From: Phycisphaerae bacterium
GTDB lineage: Bacteria; Planctomycetota; Phycisphaerae; UBA1845; UTPLA1
Direction: 5' to 3'
Length of the DNA stretch: 5,339 bases
Assembly (NCBI GenBank): GCA_016935885.1
Contig: JAFGQA010000023.1
Span: forward strand, 1-5,339
This document shows positions 1 to 5,339 of this stretch, piece by piece (positions within the stretch are counted from its first letter, which is position 1; each line of letters begins with the position of its first letter). The notes beneath the pieces were generated by a model. That model worked only from the letters and a program-made list of their open reading frames with translations. It was not told the DNA's origin and ran no database searches. The position numbers and the translations under genes were made by a program.

Positions 1-577
1 CTACTACACGGAGAAGAAGATCCGCCTGTGCCCCTCGACCAAGGTGGTGCGGGATCAGCCGGTCAACAGAAGTCACGGGGGGACTCTCGCCTGCTGGGGC
101 CCGTTCGACCCGGCGACGCCCGACAACTGGTGGGCCGATTTCGACACGGGCAGTTACGGGCTCAACGAGTGGTGTTCCTGTCCACCCTCCGGCGTCGCGT
201 CGTTCTGGGGCTTCCCGGCCGGAAGGACCTGGCGGACCGTGGATGCACGCGGGACCAGCGCCGTCCCGCTGTTCATGGACTGCGTCTACGTCGATGTCTT
301 CCCCGAAGACGACAATACGCCTCTGGATCATGAGCCGCTGCCGTACGAGTGGAGCAACACCTGGGGCGATTGGGGCGTCGAGGCGATGAGAATGGCCTGC
401 ATCGACCGCCACGAGGGCGCGATCCACGCCGTGTTCCTGGACGGTTCCTCGCTGCGGATTCCTCTCCGCGCCCTGTGGAAACTCAAATGGCACAAGGATT
501 TCGATACGAACGGTCCGATGACGGGCGCCGGCGCGGTCTGGCCGAAGTGGCTGCAAGGATTCCGTGACATCTATTGA
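1..577 (+). CDS. Type II secretion-like pseudopilin with H-X9-DG motif, 3' part
   Basis: This is the C-terminal 191 residues of a gene that begins before the window; the reading frame is open from base 2 to the TGA at 575-577. Two landmarks identify it. A Cys-Pro-Ser triplet (Cys codon 29-31) follows a YYTEKKIRLC-type stretch. A His (codon 410-412) is followed by nine residues and then Asp-Gly (440-445), which is the H-X9-DG processing-associated signature of planctomycete, verrucomicrobial and lentisphaeral prepilin-like proteins. The tail, with LWKLKWHKDF and a final Trp-Pro-x-Trp-Leu segment, matches my memory of Phycisphaerae members. Such proteins normally start with an N-terminal prepilin cleavage/methylation helix, which would lie upstream and is not seen here. 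The presumed role is a minor pilin-like subunit of a type II secretion or type IV pilus-like machine at the inner membrane and periplasm. Which machine it serves, and whether it has a specific substrate, cannot be told. Confidence 0.87.
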   Translation, partial: YYTEKKIRLCPSTKVVRDQPVNRSHGGTLACWGPFDPATPDNWWADFDTGSYGLNEWCSCPPSGVASFWGFPAGRTWRTVDARGTSAVPLFMDCVYVDVFPEDDNTPLDHEPLPYEWSNTWGDWGVEAMRMACIDRHEGAIHAVFLDGSSLRIPLRALWKLKWHKDFDTNGPMTGAGAVWPKWLQGFRDIY

Positions 578-581
578 CAGC

Positions 582-750
582 GTGTGCGACTGAGTTTCGT
601 GGGGGGGCACAGTTCGTAAGGGTGGCAGCCTCAAAGCCTCCGGCTTTGGGGATGGCCTGCCCATCCCTGTGGCCGGTGCGCATCCAACCATCCCCAAGGC
701 CTGCCAGCCTTGAGGCTGCCACTGGTGCCCCACAAAACGTAGTCGCACAC
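582..750. repeat. 169-bp imperfect palindrome, MITE/REP-like
   Basis: The two ends are inverted copies. GTGTGCGAC (582-590) is perfectly matched by GTCGCACAC (742-750), and the similarity continues imperfectly through the G-rich 591-610 and 725-741, where the left arm carries about three extra G. Inside are two more nested matches: GTGGCAGCCTCAA (622-634) with its exact complement at 710-722 (13 bp), and TTGGGGATGG (646-655) with 688-697 (10 bp). The central loop is about 32 nt. It starts four bases after the pseudopilin stop codon. No T-run follows, so a simple intrinsic terminator is unlikely. A miniature inverted-repeat element or a large REP-like hairpin fits better. TGAC occurs just outside both ends (575-578 and 752-755), offset by three and one bases, which is only a weak hint of a target duplication. 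Confidence 0.75.
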
Positions 751-776
751 CTGACCGCGGCGTGCCCAAGGGCGTC

Positions 777-805
777 TTGATTTGGCCACTGGAATGCACT
801 AAGAT
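777..805 (+). promoter_or_regulatory. Candidate sigma-70 promoter of the exported binding protein
   Basis: TTGATT (777-782) and TAAGAT (800-805) each match four of six consensus positions and are separated by exactly 17 bases. This predicts a transcript start near 811-814 and a leader of roughly 115 nt before the ATG at 929. The box lies downstream of the palindrome, so the next gene need not depend on read-through from the pseudopilin. The call is by sequence match only. Confidence 0.42.
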
Positions 806-864
806 GGTGGATGACGCTTCGGCTCCTGGCGCCGGGGCAAGGAGGTGCGCAGATTCACACACGA

Positions 865-886
865 GCCGCCGGACGCGGCGGCTTTT
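865..886 (+). terminator. GC-rich hairpin plus T-run in the leader, terminator-like
   Basis: GCCGCCG (865-871) pairs with CGGCGGC (876-882) around a four-base loop, giving a seven-bp GC stem. It is followed directly by TTTT (883-886), and A864 can add a pair with T883. It lies 43 bases before the ATG and downstream of the candidate promoter. It could stop transcripts coming from upstream, act as an attenuator in the leader, or simply be a stabilising 5' stem. Four T is short for an efficient intrinsic terminator. I recognise no riboswitch class in the surrounding leader. Confidence 0.3.
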
Positions 887-916
887 GAAAGGCAACCAGA
901 TCGGAACGACTCCTTG

Positions 917-925
917 GGAGGTGGG
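917..925 (+). promoter_or_regulatory. Shine-Dalgarno that sets the ATG at 929
   Basis: GGAGGTGGG ends four bases before ATG 929, placing the GGAGG core seven bases from the start. It decides for 929 over the in-frame GTG at 845, whose only purine run (AGGAGG, 840-845) touches the start codon. A signal peptide also begins exactly at 929. CTCC (910-913) can fold onto GGAG (917-920) with a three-base loop, so part of the site may be weakly masked. Confidence 0.75.
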
Positions 926-928
926 ACA

Positions 929-3295
929 ATGAAGACGGGACTGCTTTGCTTGGGACTGGTCTTGAGCGTGATGGCGGCGACCGCGACCGCGGGATTCTCC
1001 GAACCCCAGGGGGTGCCCTGGGCCGAGTGGCGATTCACGGGAGACTTCGACGCGGCCCACGAGATCCGGGCGGACAAGGCCTCGGATCCCGAGAGCCTGA
1101 TCCGTCGCAACCCGGCGACGAACGCCGTCAGCATTTCCGGGGGCAAAGTGGTCTTCACCCAGACCGGCCCGGCGGACTTTCTGCGCGTGGACATCGACGA
1201 CCTGGTGGAGAACGGCGGGGGCGGCTATGCCAACGCGTACACCATGATCTTCGATCTCAAGGCCCTGGAAGCCGACTGGCTGCCCCTCTACAACACCGGA
1301 TACAACAATTACAACGCCGCCGACTTCTGGGCCGACGCGGACGGGGCGGTGGGCTCGGGCGCCTATTCCGAGCCGGGTGCGGTCCCGCTGGGGACCTGGG
1401 TCCGTCTGGTCGTCGTGCGCCGGCTCGAAGGCGCCACCTGGTTCCGTGACGCCTATGTCAACGGAACGAAGGTTCTGGACAACCTCGAAGGCGAAGGTCT
1501 GGACGGCAACAGCAGCCTGTACACGAACGCCCAACAGGGCGAGGGACAGTTCACGATCCTCTCGGACTCCGACGCCACCACGTACGGCGGGTGCGAGTTG
1601 GACAGTTTTGCCTTCGTCGCCGCGGCAATGTCGGATGAGGAGATCGCCGACCTCGGCGCCTACCGGACCCAGGGCATCTTCGGCATCGCAGGCATCGCAT
1701 CCGAGCCTGCCCCTGCGGATGAGGCATTCGATGTCCCGCGAGATACGAGTCTGGCCTGGAAGGCAGGCGAGTTTGCCGCGACGCACGACGTGTATTTCGG
1801 AGCGGCGTTCGACGATGTCAACGACGCGAGCCGGGACGATCCGAGGGGCGTCCTGACCGGCCGGGATCAGACGGATGCCCAATTCACTCCCGAGGGCATC
1901 GAGTACGGCCAGACCTACTATTGGCGAATCGACGAGGTCAATGCGGCCCCCGACGACACCACCTTCAAAGGCGACGTGTGGAGCTTCACGGTCGAGCCGT
2001 TTGCCTATCCGATCACGGGCGTGACGGCCACCGCCTCCAGTGCCCAGCCCGGCATGGGACCGGAGAACACGGTCGATGGCTCCGGACTCGACGACCAGGA
2101 CCGGCACTCCACCGACTTGACGCAGATGTGGATGAGCAGCGGCAAACCCGCATGGATCCAGTTCGAATTCGACAGGGTCTACAAGCTCGACCGCATGCTC
2201 GTCTGGAACTCGAACCAGTTGATCGAGACGTATCTCGGCTTCGGCGCCAAGAGCGTTGTCATCGAGTACTCTGCCGACGGGGCGACGTGGGCCGAGTTGG
2301 CGGATGTGCCGGAATTCGCCAAGGCCAGTGGAACAGCGGCCTACACGGCGAACACCACGGTCGACTTCCTCGGCGCTACGGCGAAATTCGTCAAGCTGAC
2401 GATCAACGCCAACTGGGGCGGGGCCGCACCGCAGACCGGTCTGAGCGAAGTGCGGTTCTTCTACATCCCGGTTCAGGCCCGCGGGCCCGTGCCGGCCGAT
2501 GGAGCCACAGGCGTCGGCATCGACGCCGAGCTGAATTGGCGCCCCGGCCGGGAGGCCGAATCGCACGAGGTATACTTCGGCACGGACCCGAGCACCATGA
2601 TCTGGGTCGGCACTCCGTCCGAGCACAGCTACACGCCCGGCCTCCTGGACTTCGCCATGACCTATTTCTGGGCGGTCGACGAAGTCGGCGGCGACGGGCC
2701 TTACGCCGGCGAGGTCTGGAGCTTCACCACGCAGGAATACGCGACGATCGACGACTTCGAAATCTACAACGACGACGACAATCGCATCTACGACTCCTGG
2801 ATCGACGGCCTGACGACCGGCGCCAGCGGCTCGCAGGTTGGATACGATGTCTCGCCGTTTGCCGAGCGCAGGATCGTCCACAGCGGCAGGCAGTCGATGC
2901 CCCTGGCGTACGACAACTCGGCCTCGCCCTTCTACTCGGAAGCCGAGCGGACCTTCGCTTCGCCGCAGAACTGGACGGTCGCCGGCGCCGACACGCTGAC
3001 GCTGTTCTTCCAGGGCGGCGCCGAGCCGGCGGACAATTCGCCCGAAGGCCTGTACGTCACGATCAAGGACAGTTCCAACAAGTCCAAGACGATGGTGCAC
3101 CCGGACGCCGCCGCCACGACACGGGTCGATTGGCAGCAATGGAAGATCCCGCTGACCGAGTTCACCTCGGCCGGCGTGAAAGTCGGCGCGGTCAGATCGA
3201 TCACGATCGGCGTAGGCAACAGGACCTCTCCAGCCAAAGGCGGCGCCGGCAGGATCTTCCTCGACGACATCGCCTTCGGCGTCTCGCTCCCGTGA
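929..3295 (+). CDS. Exported LamG / FN3 / F5-8 type C / FN3 multidomain binding protein
   Basis: The product has 788 residues. Residues 1-21 form a classical signal peptide (short basic start, hydrophobic core, Ala-Thr-Ala before the predicted cut). Residues about 29-250 resemble a LamG/concanavalin-A-like lectin fold and end in the usual MSDEEIADL segment. Residues about 255-360 are an FN3-like module with HDVYFG and a YYWRIDEVN...VWSFTV end. Residues about 363-514 are an F5/8 type C (discoidin) domain, with PAWIQFEF, WNSNQLIE and LSEVRFFYI blocks. Residues about 515-604 are a second FN3-like module with the parallel HEVYFG and VWSFTT marks. Residues about 605-788 look like a galactose-binding jelly roll ending in RIFLDDIAF. 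This architecture is common in Phycisphaerae. It implies binding to polysaccharide or cell surfaces outside the inner membrane. I recognise no glycosidase, dockerin, PEP-CTERM or membrane anchor. The ligand is unknown. It probably has its own promoter at 777-805. Confidence 0.93.
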   Translation: MKTGLLCLGLVLSVMAATATAGFSEPQGVPWAEWRFTGDFDAAHEIRADKASDPESLIRRNPATNAVSISGGKVVFTQTGPADFLRVDIDDLVENGGGGYANAYTMIFDLKALEADWLPLYNTGYNNYNAADFWADADGAVGSGAYSEPGAVPLGTWVRLVVVRRLEGATWFRDAYVNGTKVLDNLEGEGLDGNSSLYTNAQQGEGQFTILSDSDATTYGGCELDSFAFVAAAMSDEEIADLGAYRTQGIFGIAGIASEPAPADEAFDVPRDTSLAWKAGEFAATHDVYFGAAFDDVNDASRDDPRGVLTGRDQTDAQFTPEGIEYGQTYYWRIDEVNAAPDDTTFKGDVWSFTVEPFAYPITGVTATASSAQPGMGPENTVDGSGLDDQDRHSTDLTQMWMSSGKPAWIQFEFDRVYKLDRMLVWNSNQLIETYLGFGAKSVVIEYSADGATWAELADVPEFAKASGTAAYTANTTVDFLGATAKFVKLTINANWGGAAPQTGLSEVRFFYIPVQARGPVPADGATGVGIDAELNWRPGREAESHEVYFGTDPSTMIWVGTPSEHSYTPGLLDFAMTYFWAVDEVGGDGPYAGEVWSFTTQEYATIDDFEIYNDDDNRIYDSWIDGLTTGASGSQVGYDVSPFAERRIVHSGRQSMPLAYDNSASPFYSEAERTFASPQNWTVAGADTLTLFFQGGAEPADNSPEGLYVTIKDSSNKSKTMVHPDAAATTRVDWQQWKIPLTEFTSAGVKVGAVRSITIGVGNRTSPAKGGAGRIFLDDIAFGVSLP

Positions 3296-3339
3296 CCGGA
3301 GTCCACACGGAGTGACGCGGTGCGCCGCAGAAGGCACAG

Positions 3340-3355
3340 GCCCTGCAACCAGGGC
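3340..3355. other. Stem-loop after the exported-protein gene
   Basis: GCCCTG (3340-3345) and CAGGGC (3350-3355) form a perfect six-bp stem closed by CAAC. It sits 44 bases past the stop codon, where a transcript end would be expected. It is not followed by T residues, so it may be an RNA 3' end stabiliser or chance rather than an intrinsic terminator. Confidence 0.25.
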
Positions 3356-3606
3356 ACTTCGCGCCTCATGAACGACGCGGACGGACTTCCGCGAGGACAA
3401 CGCGCGAACACATCCACATCGAATGGGATGTGGCCGGAATACGATCGCATGCGGCGGTGGGAATCCAAAGACTTGGGAGGAGAATCCGGGGTCGGACCTG
3501 CGCATCTCACAAACGGCTCTTGACCTGCTGCGGGCAGGCACGACCCAGGCGGTCGCGCAGGGGGAGTCTTTCGCGTTTGGTCCGCCCGTTTTGCAGTCGC
3601 AAAGGA

Positions 3607-3640
3607 CGTATCTCGTATCCGGTCGCTCGTATCTCATATC
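3607..3640. repeat. Short degenerate direct repeat, 21-base period
   Basis: CGTATCTCGTATC (3607-3619) recurs as CGTATCTCATATC (3628-3640) with one mismatch, and each copy contains a smaller CGTATC/CATATC doublet. It lies about 60 bases beyond the 3' end of the transposase-like gene. It could be a protein-binding array near the element's end or simple-sequence debris. Confidence 0.45.
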
Positions 3641-3699
3641 TTCCTCCGTGGCCCTCTGCATAGCAAAGTCTTCACATCTTGTTTTCTTGGCAAGCATTT

Positions 3700-5238
3700 T
3701 CATGCAGCCAGCTTCGCGATGTCTGCGTCACGGAGCTTCAGGGCGGCCGTCATAATCCGTTGGCCCCGGGGCGTAACTCGATAATAGCGAGTCCTACTGA
3801 CCTTGCGGATCAGGCCGTGAGCACGCAACAGGCGTAACAGCCGCGTCGTTCGACCGGACGCCCGGCGACGTTCCTGGGCATCCGCAGGTGGGCTCGCCTC
3901 CAGCCGTTGACGCAGATCCCGATTCGTGAACCCCTTGAGCAGGAACTGACCATTCAACACCACCTTGAACACCGATGCCTCCTGCGGGCTGACCGGACGC
4001 AAGGCCCGGTACGGCCGATCGTCCTTGGTCACCCGACAGCTCACCCCGTCGAGCAACTCCCGAGCCGGCGATGGCTCCTCCACAACCGCAAGCGCTTCGA
4101 AGTAACGCTCATTGGCGGCGTGACTGATTTCCACGCGCCGATCCAGGTCCGCCACGGCATGGCGCATCGGTATCCACCGCATGCCAGGAATCCCCTTCCG
4201 TACCGTCATCTTGCAGACCTTAAACCGCCGGGCATTGTTGATCGTCGTCTCGACCCGCAAGACCGAGCCCTGCTTATCGTATATCTTGATCGAGTTTTCC
4301 TGCAGCCAGTGCTTGACACGCACCCCTTCGCTCCGCGTGATCCGACTCGTCGAGACTTCCCCCTGGAATAGACCATGGGGTCGTCGGCCCAGGAACCGCA
4401 GAACATCCCGGCTATCGAACTGCTTGATCGCGTGGTCCACCAACGCCGGGTAGATCCGCGACAACGTCTGGGCATCCCGGAACATCACGTCCGTGGCGTA
4501 CTCGCTCTCCGAGACGCTCCAGTAGTAAGGATGCAGATCCAGCCCGCCGCTCTTGCCCGCCAGCGGATTGACCCGAGCCGAGAGCATCTTGAGCCATCGC
4601 TCCCACTTGCGGCTCTCCAGGTCCGTCAGCATCTGCTGCGCCCGTTCCACGTCCTCGATCCACACAAAGCAATTGTCCCGCTGCTCGAAGCCGATCCCCG
4701 CCTTGCTCATCCGCTTGGCCAGATACTCCCGGCCGTTGAGACACACGTGAATCCCGAACGGCAGCCACGTCGCCACACGCACATGCATCAGCCCGAACTC
4801 CCGATCCAGGTAGTAATAGTATAGGTGCAGGCACTTACGCTGCTCGGAGCGAAACCCAAAGCCACCCCGGTCGTTACGCCGGATGCTGAAACTCATGCAC
4901 GGCTCCACAGACCGCAGGATGCACACCAGCCCCTCCGTGATCCCATCGCGTGCCGCGATCCGCTCGGCCTGGGCCTGCTTATCCTGACCACTGCTGGCCA
5001 GATACTCGAACGGACGGCCCGCCCGCTTGGCCACCTGCTCGGCGTGATCGACCAGACGCTGAGACAAACCCGTCGCAAATGTTTTGAAGTCCTTGTAGGG
5101 GATGCCCATCGCGCCCAGGAAGCGATCCACGCCTTGGGCGTAACAGATCGAACGCAACGTGCCGCGAAACCGCATCCGGTCGAAACCACTCAAAACCCCA
5201 ATGACATCCTGCTGGTGACGCTGTATAAAGACATCCAT
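3700..5238 (-). CDS. Putative transposase-like protein of an unnamed family
   Basis: The product has 512 residues. The ATG at 5238 is chosen because AAGGAG (5251-5246) lies seven bases upstream and because related proteins, as I recall them, begin MDxFIxxH. An in-frame ATG at 5307 would add 23 residues but has no ribosome-binding site. Blocks that look conserved are FDRMRFRG (residues 19-26), RAGRPFEYL (72-80), EGLVCILRSVEPC (102-114), a tyrosine-rich YYYYLDREFG (140-149), LNGREYLAKR (167-176) and VLRVETTINN (326-335). Residues about 425-500 read as a winged helix: a TNRDLRQRL helix, then RTTRLLRLLRAHGLI, then a YYRVTPRG wing. That domain suggests DNA binding. Asp20, Asp145 and Glu330 could form an acidic catalytic triad, which is inference only. 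I cannot assign it to a named IS family. A non-transposase DNA-binding protein remains possible. The frame is intact from start to stop. Confidence 0.8.
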   Translation of the reverse strand: MDVFIQRHQQDVIGVLSGFDRMRFRGTLRSICYAQGVDRFLGAMGIPYKDFKTFATGLSQRLVDHAEQVAKRAGRPFEYLASSGQDKQAQAERIAARDGITEGLVCILRSVEPCMSFSIRRNDRGGFGFRSEQRKCLHLYYYYLDREFGLMHVRVATWLPFGIHVCLNGREYLAKRMSKAGIGFEQRDNCFVWIEDVERAQQMLTDLESRKWERWLKMLSARVNPLAGKSGGLDLHPYYWSVSESEYATDVMFRDAQTLSRIYPALVDHAIKQFDSRDVLRFLGRRPHGLFQGEVSTSRITRSEGVRVKHWLQENSIKIYDKQGSVLRVETTINNARRFKVCKMTVRKGIPGMRWIPMRHAVADLDRRVEISHAANERYFEALAVVEEPSPARELLDGVSCRVTKDDRPYRALRPVSPQEASVFKVVLNGQFLLKGFTNRDLRQRLEASPPADAQERRRASGRTTRLLRLLRAHGLIRKVSRTRYYRVTPRGQRIMTAALKLRDADIAKLAA

Positions 5239-5301
5239 GGCGTTGCTCCTTGGGAACGGTTGGTCTTCTGCAAACCCTACCGTACACGAAAGAGCAACGC
5301 C
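5239..5301 (-). promoter_or_regulatory. Inverted repeat that can mask the transposase ribosome-binding site
   Basis: On DNA, GGCGTTGCTC (5239-5248) is the exact complement of GAGCAACGCC (5292-5301). In minus-strand RNA the helix extends to 13 continuous pairs: bases 5301-5289 pair with 5251-5239, including one G-U pair (5249 with 5291). The loop is 37 nt. The downstream arm contains the whole AAGGAG site and ends at the base before the AUG. RNAs that start upstream of 5301 can therefore hide the start site, while RNAs that start inside the loop cannot. Confidence 0.6.
5246..5251 (-). promoter_or_regulatory. Shine-Dalgarno AAGGAG of the transposase-like gene
   Basis: Read on the minus strand, AAGGAG lies seven bases before ATG 5238, an ideal distance. 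It settles the start at 5238 rather than 5307. All six bases fall inside the downstream arm of the inverted repeat. Confidence 0.72.
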
Positions 5302-5307
5302 TTTCAT
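5279..5307 (-). promoter_or_regulatory. Weak candidate internal promoter for the transposase-like gene
   Basis: On the minus strand ATGAAA (5307-5302, four of six to TTGACA) and TACGGT (5284-5279, three of six to TATAAT) are 17 bases apart. A start near 5272 would fall inside the hairpin loop and so exclude the upstream arm. The match is weak, and the idea depends largely on the hairpin logic. Confidence 0.22.
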
Positions 5308-5317
5308 CTATTTGGTT

Positions 5318-5332
5318 GCGGCCGAAGGCCGC
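5318..5332. repeat. Perfect short palindrome GCGGCC-GAA-GGCCGC
   Basis: A six-bp GC stem with a three-base loop lies upstream of the transposase-like gene. TTGG (5312-5315) and CCAA (5334-5337) flank it and could extend the stem with a small asymmetric bulge. It may be a subterminal structure of the mobile element, or the end of a neighbouring transcript unit; the window stops here. Confidence 0.5.
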
Positions 5333-5339
5333 GCCAAGC

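Larger units (their letters stand above)
3296..3699. other. Convergent intergenic region with small stem-loops, no gene seen
   Basis: This stretch separates the exported protein from the convergent transposase-like gene. I see no convincing gene: the open frames on either strand lack ribosome-binding sites and family resemblance. It contains three short perfect stems. GCCCTG/CAGGGC (3340-3355, CAAC loop) lies 44 bases after the stop. CGCGGA/TCCGCG spans 3376-3393, and CCACATC/GATGTGG spans 3414-3433. None has a T-run, so terminator function is uncertain. From about 3590 the sequence becomes visibly richer in A+T, which may mark the flank or the left part of the mobile element. Confidence 0.6.
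3686..5339 (-). mobile_element. Putative insertion-sequence-like element, ends unresolved
   Basis: The unit comprises the single large minus-strand gene with its leader. The left limit given is only a suggestion: CTTGGC (3686-3691) is complementary to GCCAAG (5333-5338) near the window edge, a six-bp match that could be chance. The right end may lie beyond the window. Support for mobility comes from the protein (winged helix at the C-terminus, resemblance to multi-copy unnamed planctomycete proteins recalled from memory). Further support is the translation-masking repeat at 5239-5301, a device known in IS10 and IS50. No target duplication was found. Confidence 0.35.

Noticed and set aside
582..750. 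Palindrome as an ordinary Rho-independent terminator of the pseudopilin
   Set aside because: It is far too long, with a 32-nt loop, and there is no T-run after either the full stem or the inner stem.
574..780. Small open frame of 68 codons across the palindrome
   Set aside because: It overlaps the pseudopilin stop, is encoded almost wholly by the inverted repeat, and has no ribosome-binding site.
845..928. GTG at 845 as the start of the exported protein, adding 28 residues
   Set aside because: The purine run touches the GTG, the extra residues are charged and not signal-like, and ATG 929 has a strong ribosome-binding site followed directly by a signal peptide.
811..928. Leader as a cyclic-di-GMP or cobalamin riboswitch
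   Set aside because: Short GGCAACC-like and GCCACTG-like strings caught the eye, but the conserved core sequences and pairings of those classes are missing.
799..1194. Minus-strand open frame of 131 codons opposite the start of the exported protein
   Set aside because: It is antisense to a clear signal peptide and LamG-like domain. It is expected by chance in GC-rich DNA, and its product shows no recognisable family.
2932..3510. Minus-strand open frame of 192 codons
   Set aside because: It lies mostly opposite the C-terminal domain of the exported protein, and I see no start signal or family resemblance.
3423..3755. Plus-strand open frame of 110 codons in the convergent gap
   Set aside because: It has no ribosome-binding site and low-complexity composition, and it runs into the end of the transposase-like gene on the other strand.
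5239..5307. ATG at 5307 as the start of the transposase-like protein
   Set aside because: There is no ribosome-binding site before it, and the added 23 residues are encoded by the hairpin region. ATG 5238 has AAGGAG at seven bases.
1..5339. CRISPR array, tRNA or rRNA genes
   Set aside because: There are no regularly spaced repeats beyond the two-copy 3607-3640 repeat. I saw no cloverleaf-like sequence or conserved rRNA stretch on either strand.

Overview
The window looks like chromosomal DNA from a planctomycete, most plausibly of the Phycisphaerae/Sedimentisphaerales type. This rests on the GC-rich composition, on a pseudopilin tail with the H-X9-DG motif, and on a secreted protein that alternates LamG, FN3-like and F5/8 (discoidin) domains. 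Both protein types are recognised from memory of the families, not from a search.

Layout. (1) Bases 1-577 (+) are the 3' part of a type II secretion-like prepilin/pseudopilin gene whose N-terminus lies upstream. (2) Bases 578-928 are non-coding. They hold a 169-bp imperfect palindrome (582-750) that resembles a MITE or REP-type element, then a good sigma-70-like promoter (777-805), then a roughly 115-nt leader with a GC-rich hairpin plus T-run (865-886) and a strong Shine-Dalgarno. (3) Bases 929-3295 (+) encode a 788-residue exported multidomain binding protein: signal peptide, LamG-like, FN3-like, F5/8 type C, FN3-like and a C-terminal jelly-roll-like domain. No catalytic domain or anchor was recognised. 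(4) Bases 3296-3699 are a convergent intergenic stretch with small stem-loops and a short degenerate direct repeat. (5) Bases 3700-5238 (-) encode a 512-residue protein that I read as the transposase-like protein of a mobile element of a family I cannot name. It has a conserved-looking N-terminal FDRMxFRG block and a C-terminal winged helix. (6) Bases 5239-5339 are its upstream region, with an SD-sequestering inverted repeat and a short perfect palindrome near the window edge.

How they fit together. The pseudopilin and the exported protein point the same way but are separated by a palindrome and a separate promoter, so they are probably not one operon. The convergent gene on the minus strand looks like an insertion, or at least an independent unit. 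The most interesting signal is at its 5' end. A transcript reading in from outside can form an uninterrupted 13-bp RNA helix that buries the whole AAGGAG ribosome-binding site and ends right at the start codon. This resembles the protection from impinging transcription known for IS10 and IS50. The element's ends and copy number cannot be settled from this window.
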